From Acidothermaceae bacterium (GTDB taxonomy: Bacteria > Actinomycetota > Actinomycetes > Acidothermales > Acidothermaceae): 14,003 nucleotides of DNA. The translations under genes were made by a program, and so were the position numbers. Where the stretch lies: contig JAICLV010000055.1 of NCBI GenBank assembly GCA_025925185.1, positions 1 through 14,003 of the forward strand, read 5' to 3'. The notes beneath the pieces are model-generated. The model was given only the letters and a program-made list of their open reading frames with translations, did not search any database and had not been told where the DNA came from. Below, one piece after another: positions 7,241 through 13,339 of this stretch (positions are counted from its first letter, which is position 1; each line of letters starts with the position of its first letter).

Positions 7241-8419
7241 GTGGATCAGGCCGGGCGCCCTACGGCGCAAGCAGTCACAGAAGCGCTTGCAACTGTGCAA
7301 GACCCCGACATCCACCGCCCCATCACCGAACTCAACATGGTCGAGAACGTCGACATCGACGACGCCGGCCGGGTGACCGTCGCGGTCTTGCTGACCGTGC
7401 CCGGCTGCCCGCTCAAAGACCGCATCCGCACCGACGTCGTCAACGCCGTCGCCAAGGTGCCGGGCGTCACCGCCGTCGAGGTGCAGCTCGGGTACATGTC
7501 CGACGAGCAACGCGCCACGCTCAAGGAGCAGTTGCGCGGCCCGGGCGGCCAGGAAAAGGCGATCCCGTTCAACGAACCCACGTCGCTCACCCGGGTGTAC
7601 GCGATCGCGTCCGGCAAGGGCGGGGTCGGGAAGTCGTCGGTCACCGTCAACCTCGCGGCGACGCTCGCCCAGCGCGGGCTCGCGGTCGGCCTGCTTGACG
7701 CCGACATCTACGGCCACTCGGTGCCGCGCATGCTCGGCATCGGCCCGGAGGCCCGGCCGACCCAGGTCGCCGGGATGATCATGCCGCCCACCTCGTCGAC
7801 CGGTGTGCGGGTGATCTCGATCGGCATGTTCATCGAGGGCAACACCCCGGTCGCGTGGCGCGGCACGATGCTGCATCGCGCGCTCAACCAGTTCCTCACC
7901 GACGTCTATTGGGGCGACCTCGACGTGCTGCTCGTCGACCTGCCGCCGGGTACCGGCGACATCGCGATCTCGCTCGCCCAGTTCGTGCCGGGCGCGGAGA
8001 TCGTCGTCGTCACCACGCCGCAGTTGGCCGCCGCCGAGGTGGCCGAGCGGGCCGGCACGATCGCCGTGCAGACTCGCCAGCGCATCGCGGGCGTCATCGA
8101 GAACATGGCCTGGCTACCGTGCCCGCATTGCGGCGAGCGGGTCGAGGTCTTCGGGTCGGGCGGCGGCGAGACCGTGGTTTCGGCGCTCAGCCGGACGTTC
8201 GGCGTCGACGTCCCGCTTCTCGGTCAAATCCCGCTGGATCCCCGCATCGTCACGGGCGGCGACGTCGGCGAGCCGTTCGTGCTCGCCTATCCCGACGCGC
8301 CGGCGGCCGCCGAGCTGGTGAAGATCGGCGAGTCGCTCGCGGTGCGTGAGCGCGGGCTGGTCGGCCGCCCGCTCGGACTCACACCGTCAGGGGCGTCAGG
8401 GCCTGCGATACACCACTGA
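7241..8419 (+). CDS. mrp: Mrp/ApbC iron-sulfur cluster carrier ATPase
   Basis: A 392-residue P-loop NTPase of the Mrp/NBP35 family that carries and transfers Fe-S clusters to apo-proteins in the cytosol. An N-terminal MIP18/DUF59-type domain covers about residues 5-95 (LATVQDPDIHRPITELNMV, LTVPGCPLKDRI). The ATPase has the deviant Walker A GKGGVGKS (125-132), LLDADIYGHSVPRMLG, the LLVDLPPGTGD switch and the cluster-binding CPHC (C294, C297). Length and order match bacterial Mrp. GTG 7241 is chosen because the DUF59 fold begins just after it and a -10 box lies six bases upstream. It faces the MarR-type gene and its 3' end overlaps rseA by 24 bases tail to tail. Linkage to sigE is also known in mycobacteria. 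Nothing is missing or broken. Confidence 0.95.
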   Translation: MDQAGRPTAQAVTEALATVQDPDIHRPITELNMVENVDIDDAGRVTVAVLLTVPGCPLKDRIRTDVVNAVAKVPGVTAVEVQLGYMSDEQRATLKEQLRGPGGQEKAIPFNEPTSLTRVYAIASGKGGVGKSSVTVNLAATLAQRGLAVGLLDADIYGHSVPRMLGIGPEARPTQVAGMIMPPTSSTGVRVISIGMFIEGNTPVAWRGTMLHRALNQFLTDVYWGDLDVLLVDLPPGTGDIAISLAQFVPGAEIVVVTTPQLAAAEVAERAGTIAVQTRQRIAGVIENMAWLPCPHCGERVEVFGSGGGETVVSALSRTFGVDVPLLGQIPLDPRIVTGGDVGEPFVLAYPDAPAAAELVKIGESLAVRERGLVGRPLGLTPSGASGPAIHH

Positions 8420-8971
8420 CAGCGCGGTTTGCGCCGAGCCGGCGAACAGCCGGGTGACCGGCGCGGTCGTCGACGCCCCGAATCCCACCGGGACGGTCTG
8501 CGAGGCGCCCGGGCCCGACGTGCTGGCCGGCGCGCTCGGCGGGGCGCCCACCGGTCCGGCCGACGCCCCACCCGGGACCGCCGCGCCCGCGCCGCCGAAA
8601 CCGGCTCCCCCGAGACCGACGACGACCGACGCGGCGATACCGGCGGCCGCGACGTAACGGCCCCGGCGGATCGTCGTGCCCGCGCTGGGCACGAGTTGGG
8701 CCGGGCGGCCCGACACGGGGGGTCGCTGCGGCGAGGCAGGAAGCCGCAGCAACGAGTCGAGCAGCCCGGCTGGCATGGCTTGCACCGTCGGGGCGCCGGC
8801 CGCGAGCCGCACCCGCGCCTTGACCCGGCGTTGCTCGTCGACCTCGGCCCGGCAACTGGGACAGTCGGCGACGTGCGCGAGCGCCCGCAACCGGACGTCG
8901 AGCGACAGGTCTACCCACGTGCCGTGCTCGTCGTCGGCGAGCACGGTCGACAGGTCGCCCAGATGACTCAT
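8396..8971 (-). CDS. rseA: Zinc-type anti-sigma factor of SigE (RseA-like), membrane-anchored
   Basis: A 191-residue protein. The N-terminal zinc anti-sigma domain has the H33-x3-C37-x2-C40 signature (HVADCPSC), the part that clamps an ECF sigma factor. A linker follows, then a hydrophobic Ala/Val/Gly segment at about residues 102-125 ([14 protein letters not shown]), probably a single membrane span, and a Gly/Ala/Pro/Ser-rich C-terminus that would lie outside. The ATG at 8971 overlaps the stop of sigE as ATGA, so sigma and anti-sigma are made in a coupled way, which is standard for such pairs. The frame stays open upstream to 9229, but that part is an out-of-frame reading of sigE. Mycobacterial RseA is best known as a soluble regulator; the span here is rich in glycine, so its membrane nature is likely rather than sure. 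Confidence 0.88.
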   Translation of the reverse strand: MSHLGDLSTVLADDEHGTWVDLSLDVRLRALAHVADCPSCRAEVDEQRRVKARVRLAAGAPTVQAMPAGLLDSLLRLPASPQRPPVSGRPAQLVPSAGTTIRRGRYVAAAGIAASVVVGLGGAGFGGAGAAVPGGASAGPVGAPPSAPASTSGPGASQTVPVGFGASTTAPVTRLFAGSAQTALSVVYRRP

Positions 8972-9588
8972 GTGGCCGCGAACCCGGCCGTGGAGATCTT
9001 CGGTGCGATGCGGCGGCCGGTGACCGTGCGCCGCTGGGGAGCGCGGTGCGCGAGGGCCGTCCGCAGGTGCGCCCGGCCGCGGTGGATGCGGCTGCGCACG
9101 GTGCCCAGCTTGATGCCGAGGACGTCGGCGATCTCCTCGTAGGACAAACCTTCGATGTCGCACAGCACCACCGCGGCCCGAAACTCCGGCGCCAGCGAGT
9201 CGAGCGCGTGCTGCACGTCGTCGTCCCAATGCGTCTCGTCGTAGGCCTGCGCGGGCGTCGGCTCGCGACCGGCCAGCCGCTCGGGCGCGTCGTCGGACAA
9301 CGACTCGAAGCGGATGCGGGCCTTGCGCCGCATGTTGTCGAGGAACAGGTTCGTGGTGATGCGGTGCAGCCAGCCCTCGAACGTGCCTGGCGTGTACGAC
9401 GACAGCGAGCGGAACACGCGAACGAACACGTCCTGGGTGAGGTCTTCTGCGTCGTGCGCGTTACCGGTGAGCCGGTAGGCGAGCCGATAGACCCGCGGGC
9501 CGTGGGCACGCACCACTTCGTCCCAGGCCGGGGGTTGCCAGCCGCCAGCGGCGGGCGGGCTCGTGTCAGGCTTGGCGAGTTCGGTCAT
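8968..9588 (-). CDS. sigE: ECF RNA polymerase sigma factor, SigE-like
   Basis: A 206-residue ECF sigma factor that directs RNA polymerase to envelope-stress promoters. Region 2 lies at about residues 22-90 ([23 protein letters not shown], then [20 protein letters not shown]), and region 4 at about 125-180 ([28 protein letters not shown], then [17 protein letters not shown]). ATG 9588 is chosen over the upstream ATGs at 9630 and 9618 because GGAGGT lies nine bases before it. It is followed directly by rseA (ATGA overlap) and is divergent from an O-methyltransferase, the arrangement known around mycobacterial sigE. An ECF-type promoter upstream suggests that it activates its own operon. The SigE name rests on sequence and on this gene order; the downstream htrA and tatB of mycobacteria are absent. 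Confidence 0.93.
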   Translation of the reverse strand: MTELAKPDTSPPAAGGWQPPAWDEVVRAHGPRVYRLAYRLTGNAHDAEDLTQDVFVRVFRSLSSYTPGTFEGWLHRITTNLFLDNMRRKARIRFESLSDDAPERLAGREPTPAQAYDETHWDDDVQHALDSLAPEFRAAVVLCDIEGLSYEEIADVLGIKLGTVRSRIHRGRAHLRTALAHRAPQRRTVTGRRIAPKISTAGFAAT

Positions 9589-9597
9589 CAGGGCGGC

Positions 9598-9603
9598 ACC
9601 TCC
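9598..9603 (-). promoter_or_regulatory. Ribosome binding site of sigE (GGAGGT)
   Basis: GGAGGT on the minus strand ends nine bases before the ATG at 9588. It decides that start against the two in-frame upstream ATGs at 9618 and 9630, which have no such site. Confidence 0.75.
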
Positions 9604-9642
9604 ATGCGTTATGTGCATCTTGAAACCCATTCCTGAGGTTTT

Positions 9643-9658
9643 CCTGATGACCTGATGA
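9643..9658. repeat. 8-bp tandem repeat in the sigE leader
   Basis: CCTGATGA occurs twice head to tail, with a diverged third copy (CCTGAGGT) at 9632-9639. If the ECF promoter upstream is used, the repeat lies in the untranslated leader of the sigE mRNA. Its role is unknown and it may be chance. Confidence 0.6.
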
Positions 9659-9672
9659 CGTTCGAGATGTCA

Positions 9673-9698
9673 AACGCGTCACACCTTGCGTCGGTTCC
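9673..9698 (-). promoter_or_regulatory. ECF-type promoter upstream of sigE (GGAAC-N17-CGTT)
   Basis: On the minus strand GGAAC (9698-9694) and CGTT (9676-9673) are 17 bases apart, the element pair and spacing typical of ECF sigma promoters. Transcription would start near 9666 and give a leader of about 77 bases before ATG 9588. This fits autoregulation by SigE, which is known for the family. It overlaps the promoter proposed for the divergent methyltransferase gene. Confidence 0.6.
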
Positions 9699-9713
9699 TC
9701 TCGGCGTTAGGCT
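9686..9713 (+). promoter_or_regulatory. Candidate housekeeping promoter of the O-methyltransferase gene
   Basis: TTGCGT (9686-9691) and TAGGCT (9708-9713) are 16 bases apart and resemble a sigma-70-type promoter of actinobacteria. The start would be near 9720, giving a short leader with the AAGGAGG at 9729-9735. It lies across the -35 of the opposed sigE promoter, so the two could compete. Confidence 0.5.
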
Positions 9714-9728
9714 GGCGCGGGCGATCAC

Positions 9729-9735
9729 AAGGAGG
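9729..9735 (+). promoter_or_regulatory. Strong ribosome binding site before an apparent ATC start
   Basis: AAGGAGG is a near-perfect Shine-Dalgarno sequence. Five bases later comes ATC at 9741, in frame with the methyltransferase; no ATG, GTG or TTG lies at a proper distance. The first usual start codon in frame is GTG at 9798, 62 bases downstream of the site. Confidence 0.7.
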
Positions 9736-9740
9736 CCACC

Positions 9741-10376
9741 ATCTCCGGACTGCAGGCGACCTGGCAGTACACCGAGGACTTCATCGGCGAGGACGACGTG
9801 TTGCGCGCCGCCGCCGGCCGCGGCGGCGAGATGGGCGCGGTCCCGATCAAGCCGGGCGGTGGCGCGGCGCTGCGGTTCCTCGCCGCGACGCTCGACGCGC
9901 GCGCGGTCGTCGAGATCGGCACCGGCTGCGGCGTCTCCGGCATCTGGCTGTTGCGCGGCATGCATCCCGAGGGTGTGTTGACCTCGGTCGACGCGGAGGC
10001 CGAGCATCAGCGGCTGGCCAAGCAGGCCTACGCAGACGCCGGTTTCGCGCCGGCCCGCACCCGGCTCATCTGTGGCACCGCGCTCGACGTCACGCCGCGG
10101 CTCACCGACGGCGCGTACGACCTCGTGTTTTGCGACGCCGACAAGACCGAGTACGGCGAGTACCTCGAGCAGGCCGTCCGGCTGCTGCGGGTCGGCGGCG
10201 TCGTCGCGTTCGACAACGCCACCTGGCACGACAAGGTGGCCGACCCCGCGCAGCGCGACCCGTCGACGATCGCGGTGCGCCAACTCGGCAAGACAGTGCG
10301 CGACGACCCGCGGCTGGTCTCGTCGCTGCTTCCCATCGGCGACGGGCTTTTGGTGGCGGTGAAGAAGACCGGCTAG
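9741..10376 (+). CDS. SAM-dependent O-methyltransferase, probably with a rare ATC start
   Basis: Class I methyltransferase of the small O-methyltransferase (catechol/caffeoyl-CoA-like) group, 211 residues from ATC 9741. The SAM-binding motif I is VVEIGTGCGVSG (residues 56-67); LTSVDAE (motif II), DLVFCDADK (acidic/metal motif) and VAFDNATWHDKV follow. The substrate cannot be told. It corresponds in position to the methyltransferase divergent from mycobacterial sigE. Start choice: the residues before GTG 9798 (SGLQATWQYTEDFIGEDD) look like coding N-terminus for this family, and a strong AAGGAGG sits five bases before ATC. If ATC is not used, the start is GTG 9798 (192 residues), which has no ribosome site and would lose the first helix. 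The gene ends inside a 10-bp repeat array that separates it from the convergent lipoprotein gene. Confidence 0.88.
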   Translation: MSGLQATWQYTEDFIGEDDVLRAAAGRGGEMGAVPIKPGGGAALRFLAATLDARAVVEIGTGCGVSGIWLLRGMHPEGVLTSVDAEAEHQRLAKQAYADAGFAPARTRLICGTALDVTPRLTDGAYDLVFCDADKTEYGEYLEQAVRLLRVGGVVAFDNATWHDKVADPAQRDPSTIAVRQLGKTVRDDPRLVSSLLPIGDGLLVAVKKTG

Positions 10377-10420
10377 GGCTGCCTAGGGCTGCCTAGGGCT
10401 GCCTAGGGCCGGCTAGGGCT
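10371..10420. repeat. 10-bp CTAG tandem array (5 units) between convergent genes
   Basis: Five head-to-tail copies of a GCCTAGGGCT-like unit; units 2 and 3 are identical, units 1, 4 and 5 differ by one base or two. The TAG stop of the methyltransferase (10374) lies in unit 1 and the minus-strand TAG of the lipoprotein (10415-10413) in unit 5. Because ten is not a multiple of three, TAG occurs in all three frames on both strands. Neighbouring CCTAGG hexamers can pair as 6-bp stems with a GCTG loop. No T-run follows, so it is not a classical terminator. Confidence 0.9.
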
Positions 10421-11075
10421 GCGCGATGGCGAGCAGCGACGCGTAGTCGGCGAACGTCAGCGGGGCCGACGACAGCACACCGCTCACCAGCGGTACCGCG
10501 GTCGGGGTGCCGTCGAGGGTGAACAACACCGATTCCGTCCCGGGGTACGACACCGCGGTCATCACGACCTGCGCCGACGCGAGGACCTCCCCCGCGCCGC
10601 GGATCTCTCCGAAGCTCGAGCTCAAGTCGATGATCGCGAGCGGCCCCTGGATGGTGATTTTGTTGAGCGTCGGAGACGTGTTGATCGCCGTAGTGAGCCC
10701 GGCCGCCGACTCGGCCTCCGTCGGGCCGCTCAGCAATGTCGAGATCAACGTCGACAAGGTCGCCGTCTGGTTGCGCGAGCGGTGCACCGCGACCAGCCGG
10801 TTCGTCTTGTCGTCGACGAGGTACACCGACGATGCGAGCGAGCTGCCGATGATCGACGGTGACGAGGACGCGCCGGCACTGGCCGGCCCGGACGACGTCG
10901 GCGGCTCGTGGCTGGACGTCGCCGATGGGCTGCCGAGCGGCCCCGACAGCACCGACGGCAGGTCACCGCTGGGGATCACCACCGCGCGTTGTTGCCCGCC
11001 GACGCCGCAGCCCGCCACCGCGAACACCGCGAACACCGCGGCAGCGGTCACAGCGATCATCGCCCGCCGTCTCAC
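10413..11075 (-). CDS. GerMN-domain lipoprotein downstream of a two-component system
   Basis: A 220-residue secreted lipoprotein. The start is GTG 11075: GGTGGAGG ends four bases before it, and the product begins with an RRR-containing signal peptide, a hydrophobic core (AVTAAAVFAVFAV) and the lipobox AVAGC (Cys 23), so it would be anchored to the outer face of the membrane. A Ser/Pro/Gly-rich linker follows (about 35-85), then a GerMN-type domain at about 90-190 (VYLVDDKTNRLVAVHR, LLSGPTEAESAAGL, TAINTSPTLNKI, IIDLSSSFGE). It is the third gene of the RR-HK operon. MtrAB-LpqB is the known parallel, where the lipoprotein modulates the kinase, but LpqB is far longer and carries a beta-propeller that is absent here. 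A modulating role is inferred. The reading frame continues upstream to 11513 without coding character. Confidence 0.87.
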   Translation of the reverse strand: MRRRAMIAVTAAAVFAVFAVAGCGVGGQQRAVVIPSGDLPSVLSGPLGSPSATSSHEPPTSSGPASAGASSSPSIIGSSLASSVYLVDDKTNRLVAVHRSRNQTATLSTLISTLLSGPTEAESAAGLTTAINTSPTLNKITIQGPLAIIDLSSSFGEIRGAGEVLASAQVVMTAVSYPGTESVLFTLDGTPTAVPLVSGVLSSAPLTFADYASLLAIAQP

Positions 11076-11101
11076 GCGTCCTCCACCTCGTTGGTCGGCA
11101 C
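11072..11101 (-). other. Nine-codon mini-ORF 2 between sensor kinase and lipoprotein genes
   Basis: GTG at 11101 follows directly on the TAA of mini-ORF 1, has GGAGG eight bases upstream, and encodes MPTNEVEDA. Its TGA overlaps the lipoprotein GTG as GTGA. It may be a relic of the original kinase C-terminus or a coupling peptide. Translation is unproven. Confidence 0.3.
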
Positions 11102-11150
11102 TTACGGTGCCTCCACCGGATTGGTCGGCACTTACGGTGCCTCCACCGGC
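11091..11150. repeat. 30-bp direct tandem duplication across the kinase stop codon
   Basis: Two 30-bp copies (11091-11120 and 11121-11150) differ only in the last base. On the coding (minus) strand each unit holds codons for PVEAP, a TAA stop, GTG and three further codons, plus a GGTGGAGG ribosome-site-like core. A third, diverged part-copy (GGTGGAGG at 11086-11079) serves as the ribosome site of the lipoprotein gene. Confidence 0.92.
11102..11131 (-). other. Nine-codon mini-ORF 1 directly after the kinase stop
   Basis: The kinase TAA (11134-11132) is followed without a gap by GTG at 11131, which opens MPTNPVEAP and ends in TAA at 11104-11102. GGAGG lies eight bases before the GTG. It arises from the 30-bp duplication. 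Translation is unproven. Confidence 0.3.
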
Positions 11151-12508
11151 AGCTCGATGACGAACCGCGCCCCGCCACCCGGCCGCTCCTCGACGAAGAC
11201 CCGGCCGTTGTGTAGCGCCGCGTGCTCCGACACCAGCGCCAATCCGAGGCCCACGCCCGTGCCCGGCACGCGTCGTCCGGCCCCGCCACGCGAGAACCGC
11301 TCGAACACCCGCTCTCGGTCGACGATCGGCACGCCGGGGCCGGCGTCGTCCACCTCGAAGCGGACGCCGAACGACGTGCGGCACAACCCGAGCCGCACCG
11401 CACCACCGGCATAGCGTTCGGCGTTTTGCGCCAGGTTGGTGAACGCGCGCTCGAGGCGGCGCTTGTCGATCCGCAGGATCGCGTCGTCCGCGTCGGGGGC
11501 GATGTCGAGGCACACGCCCGGGTAGACGATCGCGGCGACGCGGCGGAGGAACTCCCCGGCGAACACGTCGTCCAAGACCAGGTTCGTGGCGCCGGCGTCG
11601 GCCCGGGAGATCTCGAGCAGGTCCTCGACCAGGCGCTGGAACCCGGTGACCTCGGCGGTCATCAACTCCAGGGCCTGCCGCTGCGCGTCGGTCCAGCCGC
11701 CGGTGTTGCGGGCCAGCACGACGAGCGACGTCGCGAGGGTGGTGAGCGGCGAGCGCAACTCGTGGCTGATGTCGGACGCGAACCGGGCGTCGCGCGCGAT
11801 CCGGTTCTGCACCGCGTCGACCATCGCGTTGAAGGCGCCCGCGAGCTTGGCGAGGTCAGGGTCCTCGGCGACGCGCAGCCGGGTGTCGAGGTTGCCACTC
11901 GCGATGTCGTTCGCGGCGAAGGCCACGTCGCGCACCGGCTGCAGCGCGCGGCGGCTGGCCCACATGCCGAGCATCGCGCCCGCGAGGGTGGTCACGCCGG
12001 CCGCGACGGCGAGCGACGCCGACAAAATCTGAAGCGTGGAGTCGAGCTCGCGTAGCGAGAACACCTGGAAATACACGGCGTCGACCTGCTTCAGCGGAAC
12101 AGCGACGGCGATCTGGGTGACACCGCTGTACTCAAACCGTTGCGTCGCCGCGGTGCCGTCGCGGCCTTTGGCGACGATGTCGCCGGGCAGCCGGTTGTAG
12201 CCAAGACCGACGGAGCTGCCGAACCACTGTCCGCGTCGGTAGACGAACGAGTCCGACTCGCTGCCCGTCGGCAGGGTGCCGAGGAACGACGTCACGTCGG
12301 CGTCGACCGAACGCAGGTCGGAGCGCACCAGCCCCGCGTTGGCGAAGGTCTGCCGCTTCGCCGACGTCTCGCGCTCGCCGAGCAGGTACTTGCGGGCAAG
12401 ACCGAACGCGAGCGCCGCCATGACCGCGGCGAGGACGAGGGCGCCGACGCTGTAGACCAGCGTCACACGCGACCGCAGGCCCAACCGCCGGCGGCGGAAG
12501 GGCGACAT
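11132..12508 (-). CDS. Membrane sensor histidine kinase (HAMP-HisKA-HATPase) of an OmpR-type two-component system
   Basis: A 458-residue inner-membrane kinase. Basic N-terminus (FRRRRLGLRSR), first membrane span at about residues 15-38, an extracellular sensor region of about 120 residues, second span at about 163-187, a HAMP linker to about 235, HisKA with phospho-acceptor His249 (ISHELRSPL), and a HATPase with N-box NLAQNAERYA, G1 DDAGPGVP, F-box ERFSRGG and G2 GTGVGLGLALV. All catalytic motifs look intact. ATG 12508 shares its A with the TGA stop of the response regulator gene; the GTG three bases earlier is an alternative. The partners are the response regulator before it and the GerMN lipoprotein after it. 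The 3' end carries a 30-bp duplication that repeats the last five codons and the stop. The stimulus is unknown; envelope state is a guess from the lipoprotein. Confidence 0.93.
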   Translation of the reverse strand: MSPFRRRRLGLRSRVTLVYSVGALVLAAVMAALAFGLARKYLLGERETSAKRQTFANAGLVRSDLRSVDADVTSFLGTLPTGSESDSFVYRRGQWFGSSVGLGYNRLPGDIVAKGRDGTAATQRFEYSGVTQIAVAVPLKQVDAVYFQVFSLRELDSTLQILSASLAVAAGVTTLAGAMLGMWASRRALQPVRDVAFAANDIASGNLDTRLRVAEDPDLAKLAGAFNAMVDAVQNRIARDARFASDISHELRSPLTTLATSLVVLARNTGGWTDAQRQALELMTAEVTGFQRLVEDLLEISRADAGATNLVLDDVFAGEFLRRVAAIVYPGVCLDIAPDADDAILRIDKRRLERAFTNLAQNAERYAGGAVRLGLCRTSFGVRFEVDDAGPGVPIVDRERVFERFSRGGAGRRVPGTGVGLGLALVSEHAALHNGRVFVEERPGGGARFVIELPVEAP

Positions 12509-13185
12509 CACGGTTGCAGCTTGTAGCCGAGCCCGCGCACGGTCACCAGCATCTCCGGCTGGCCCGGGTCGGGCTCGATCTTGGTGCGCAGCCGGCGCAC
12601 GTGGACGTCGACGATGCGCCCGTCACCGAAGTAGTCGTAGCTCCACACCTTTTCCAGCAACAGCTCTCTGCTGAACACCCGCTGGGGCGCGGAGGCCAGC
12701 TCGCACAACAGCCGGAACTCGGTGCGGGTGAGGTGGATCTCCTTGCCCCCACGCAACACGACGCCCTCGTCGGGCCGGATCTCCAGGTCGCCGACGTGGA
12801 GCACCTCGGGCGTCGCCGAGCTCGGCCGGCTGCGCCTGCGCAGCGCGCGGAGTCGAGCCGACAGCTCCTTCATCTCGAAGGGCTTGGTGACGTAGTCGTC
12901 GGCACCCGCCTCGAGGCCGGCGACGACGTCGTGCGTGTCGGTGCGCGCGGTGACCATGATGATCGGGACGTCGCTGCCGCGCCGGAGTTGGCGGGTGCAC
13001 TCAAAACCGTCGATGTCGGGCAACATCAGGTCGACGAGGACGACGTCCGCGCCCTCGGCGTTGAACAGCCGCAACCCCTCTTCCGCCCGGTCGGCCTCCA
13101 CGACCTCGTGACCCTCATCTTGCAGCGCCAACCGCATCGACGTCCGGATGCGGTCGTCGTCTTCGATGAGCAAGATGCGCGACAC
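12508..13185 (-). CDS. OmpR/PhoB-family response regulator
   Basis: A 225-residue DNA-binding regulator. Receiver at residues 1-118: acidic residues E8-D9-D10, phospho-acceptor D52 in VLVDLMLPDIDG, Thr in VTART, Lys in YVTKPF. Winged-helix output domain at about 127-222 (LTRTEFRLLCELA, FSRELLLEKVWSYDYFG, VDVHVRRLRTKIE, VRGLGYKLQP). It should bind direct repeats upstream of its targets once phosphorylated by the neighbouring kinase. The start is GTG 13185, because the receiver begins at once (SRILLIEDD) and a CATATT box sits six bases upstream; the 33 codons before it in the open frame are not receiver-like. It resembles MtrA in layout but is too different in detail for me to give it that name. 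It heads the RR-HK-lipoprotein operon. Confidence 0.94.
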   Translation of the reverse strand: MSRILLIEDDDRIRTSMRLALQDEGHEVVEADRAEEGLRLFNAEGADVVLVDLMLPDIDGFECTRQLRRGSDVPIIMVTARTDTHDVVAGLEAGADDYVTKPFEMKELSARLRALRRRSRPSSATPEVLHVGDLEIRPDEGVVLRGGKEIHLTRTEFRLLCELASAPQRVFSRELLLEKVWSYDYFGDGRIVDVHVRRLRTKIEPDPGQPEMLVTVRGLGYKLQP

Positions 13186-13191
13186 GCGCCA

Positions 13192-13197
13192 AATATG
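13192..13197 (-). promoter_or_regulatory. Candidate -10 box (CATATT) for a leaderless response-regulator mRNA
   Basis: CATATT on the minus strand matches four of six TATAAT positions and is followed by six bases and the GTG at 13185. No Shine-Dalgarno sequence is present. The remainder of the 154-bp gap to 13339 shows a repeated TTGGAC (13277-13282 and 13286-13291) but no convincing promoter for the plus-strand gene. Confidence 0.35.
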
Positions 13198-13339
13198 CCA
13201 TGCCGGCGAAGGCGATGCCGGGCCCGCGCGTGGCCCCCTTCTTTCGTCACGCAACCGCAAACAAATGCGTAGGCGGTTGGACACATTGGACCCGCATGCT
13301 CGCTGGTACGGAGGAAGCCAGCGGAAGGATCACGGCGAC

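Noticed and set aside
8972..9229. N-terminal extension of the anti-sigma factor frame
   Set aside because: It is an Arg/Pro-rich out-of-frame reading of sigE; ATG 8971 with its ATGA overlap is the normal start.
10371..10420. CTAG array as a CRISPR or an integration site
   Set aside because: No spacers separate the units, and no integrase, cas gene or tRNA is near.
11076..11513. N-terminal extension of the lipoprotein frame, including a repeated GTVSADQ motif
   Set aside because: It reads the kinase 3' end and the 30-bp repeat in another frame; the signal peptide and lipobox require a start near GTG 11075.
12508..13185. Calling the response regulator and kinase mtrA and mtrB
   Set aside because: Gene order is similar, but the receiver and output sequences differ from MtrA in many places and the lipoprotein is not a full LpqB; the general family name is safer.
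13277..13312. Repeated TTGGAC with a GGTACG as promoter of the STAS gene
   Set aside because: Spacing between the boxes does not fit either a housekeeping or a SigB/SigF-type promoter.
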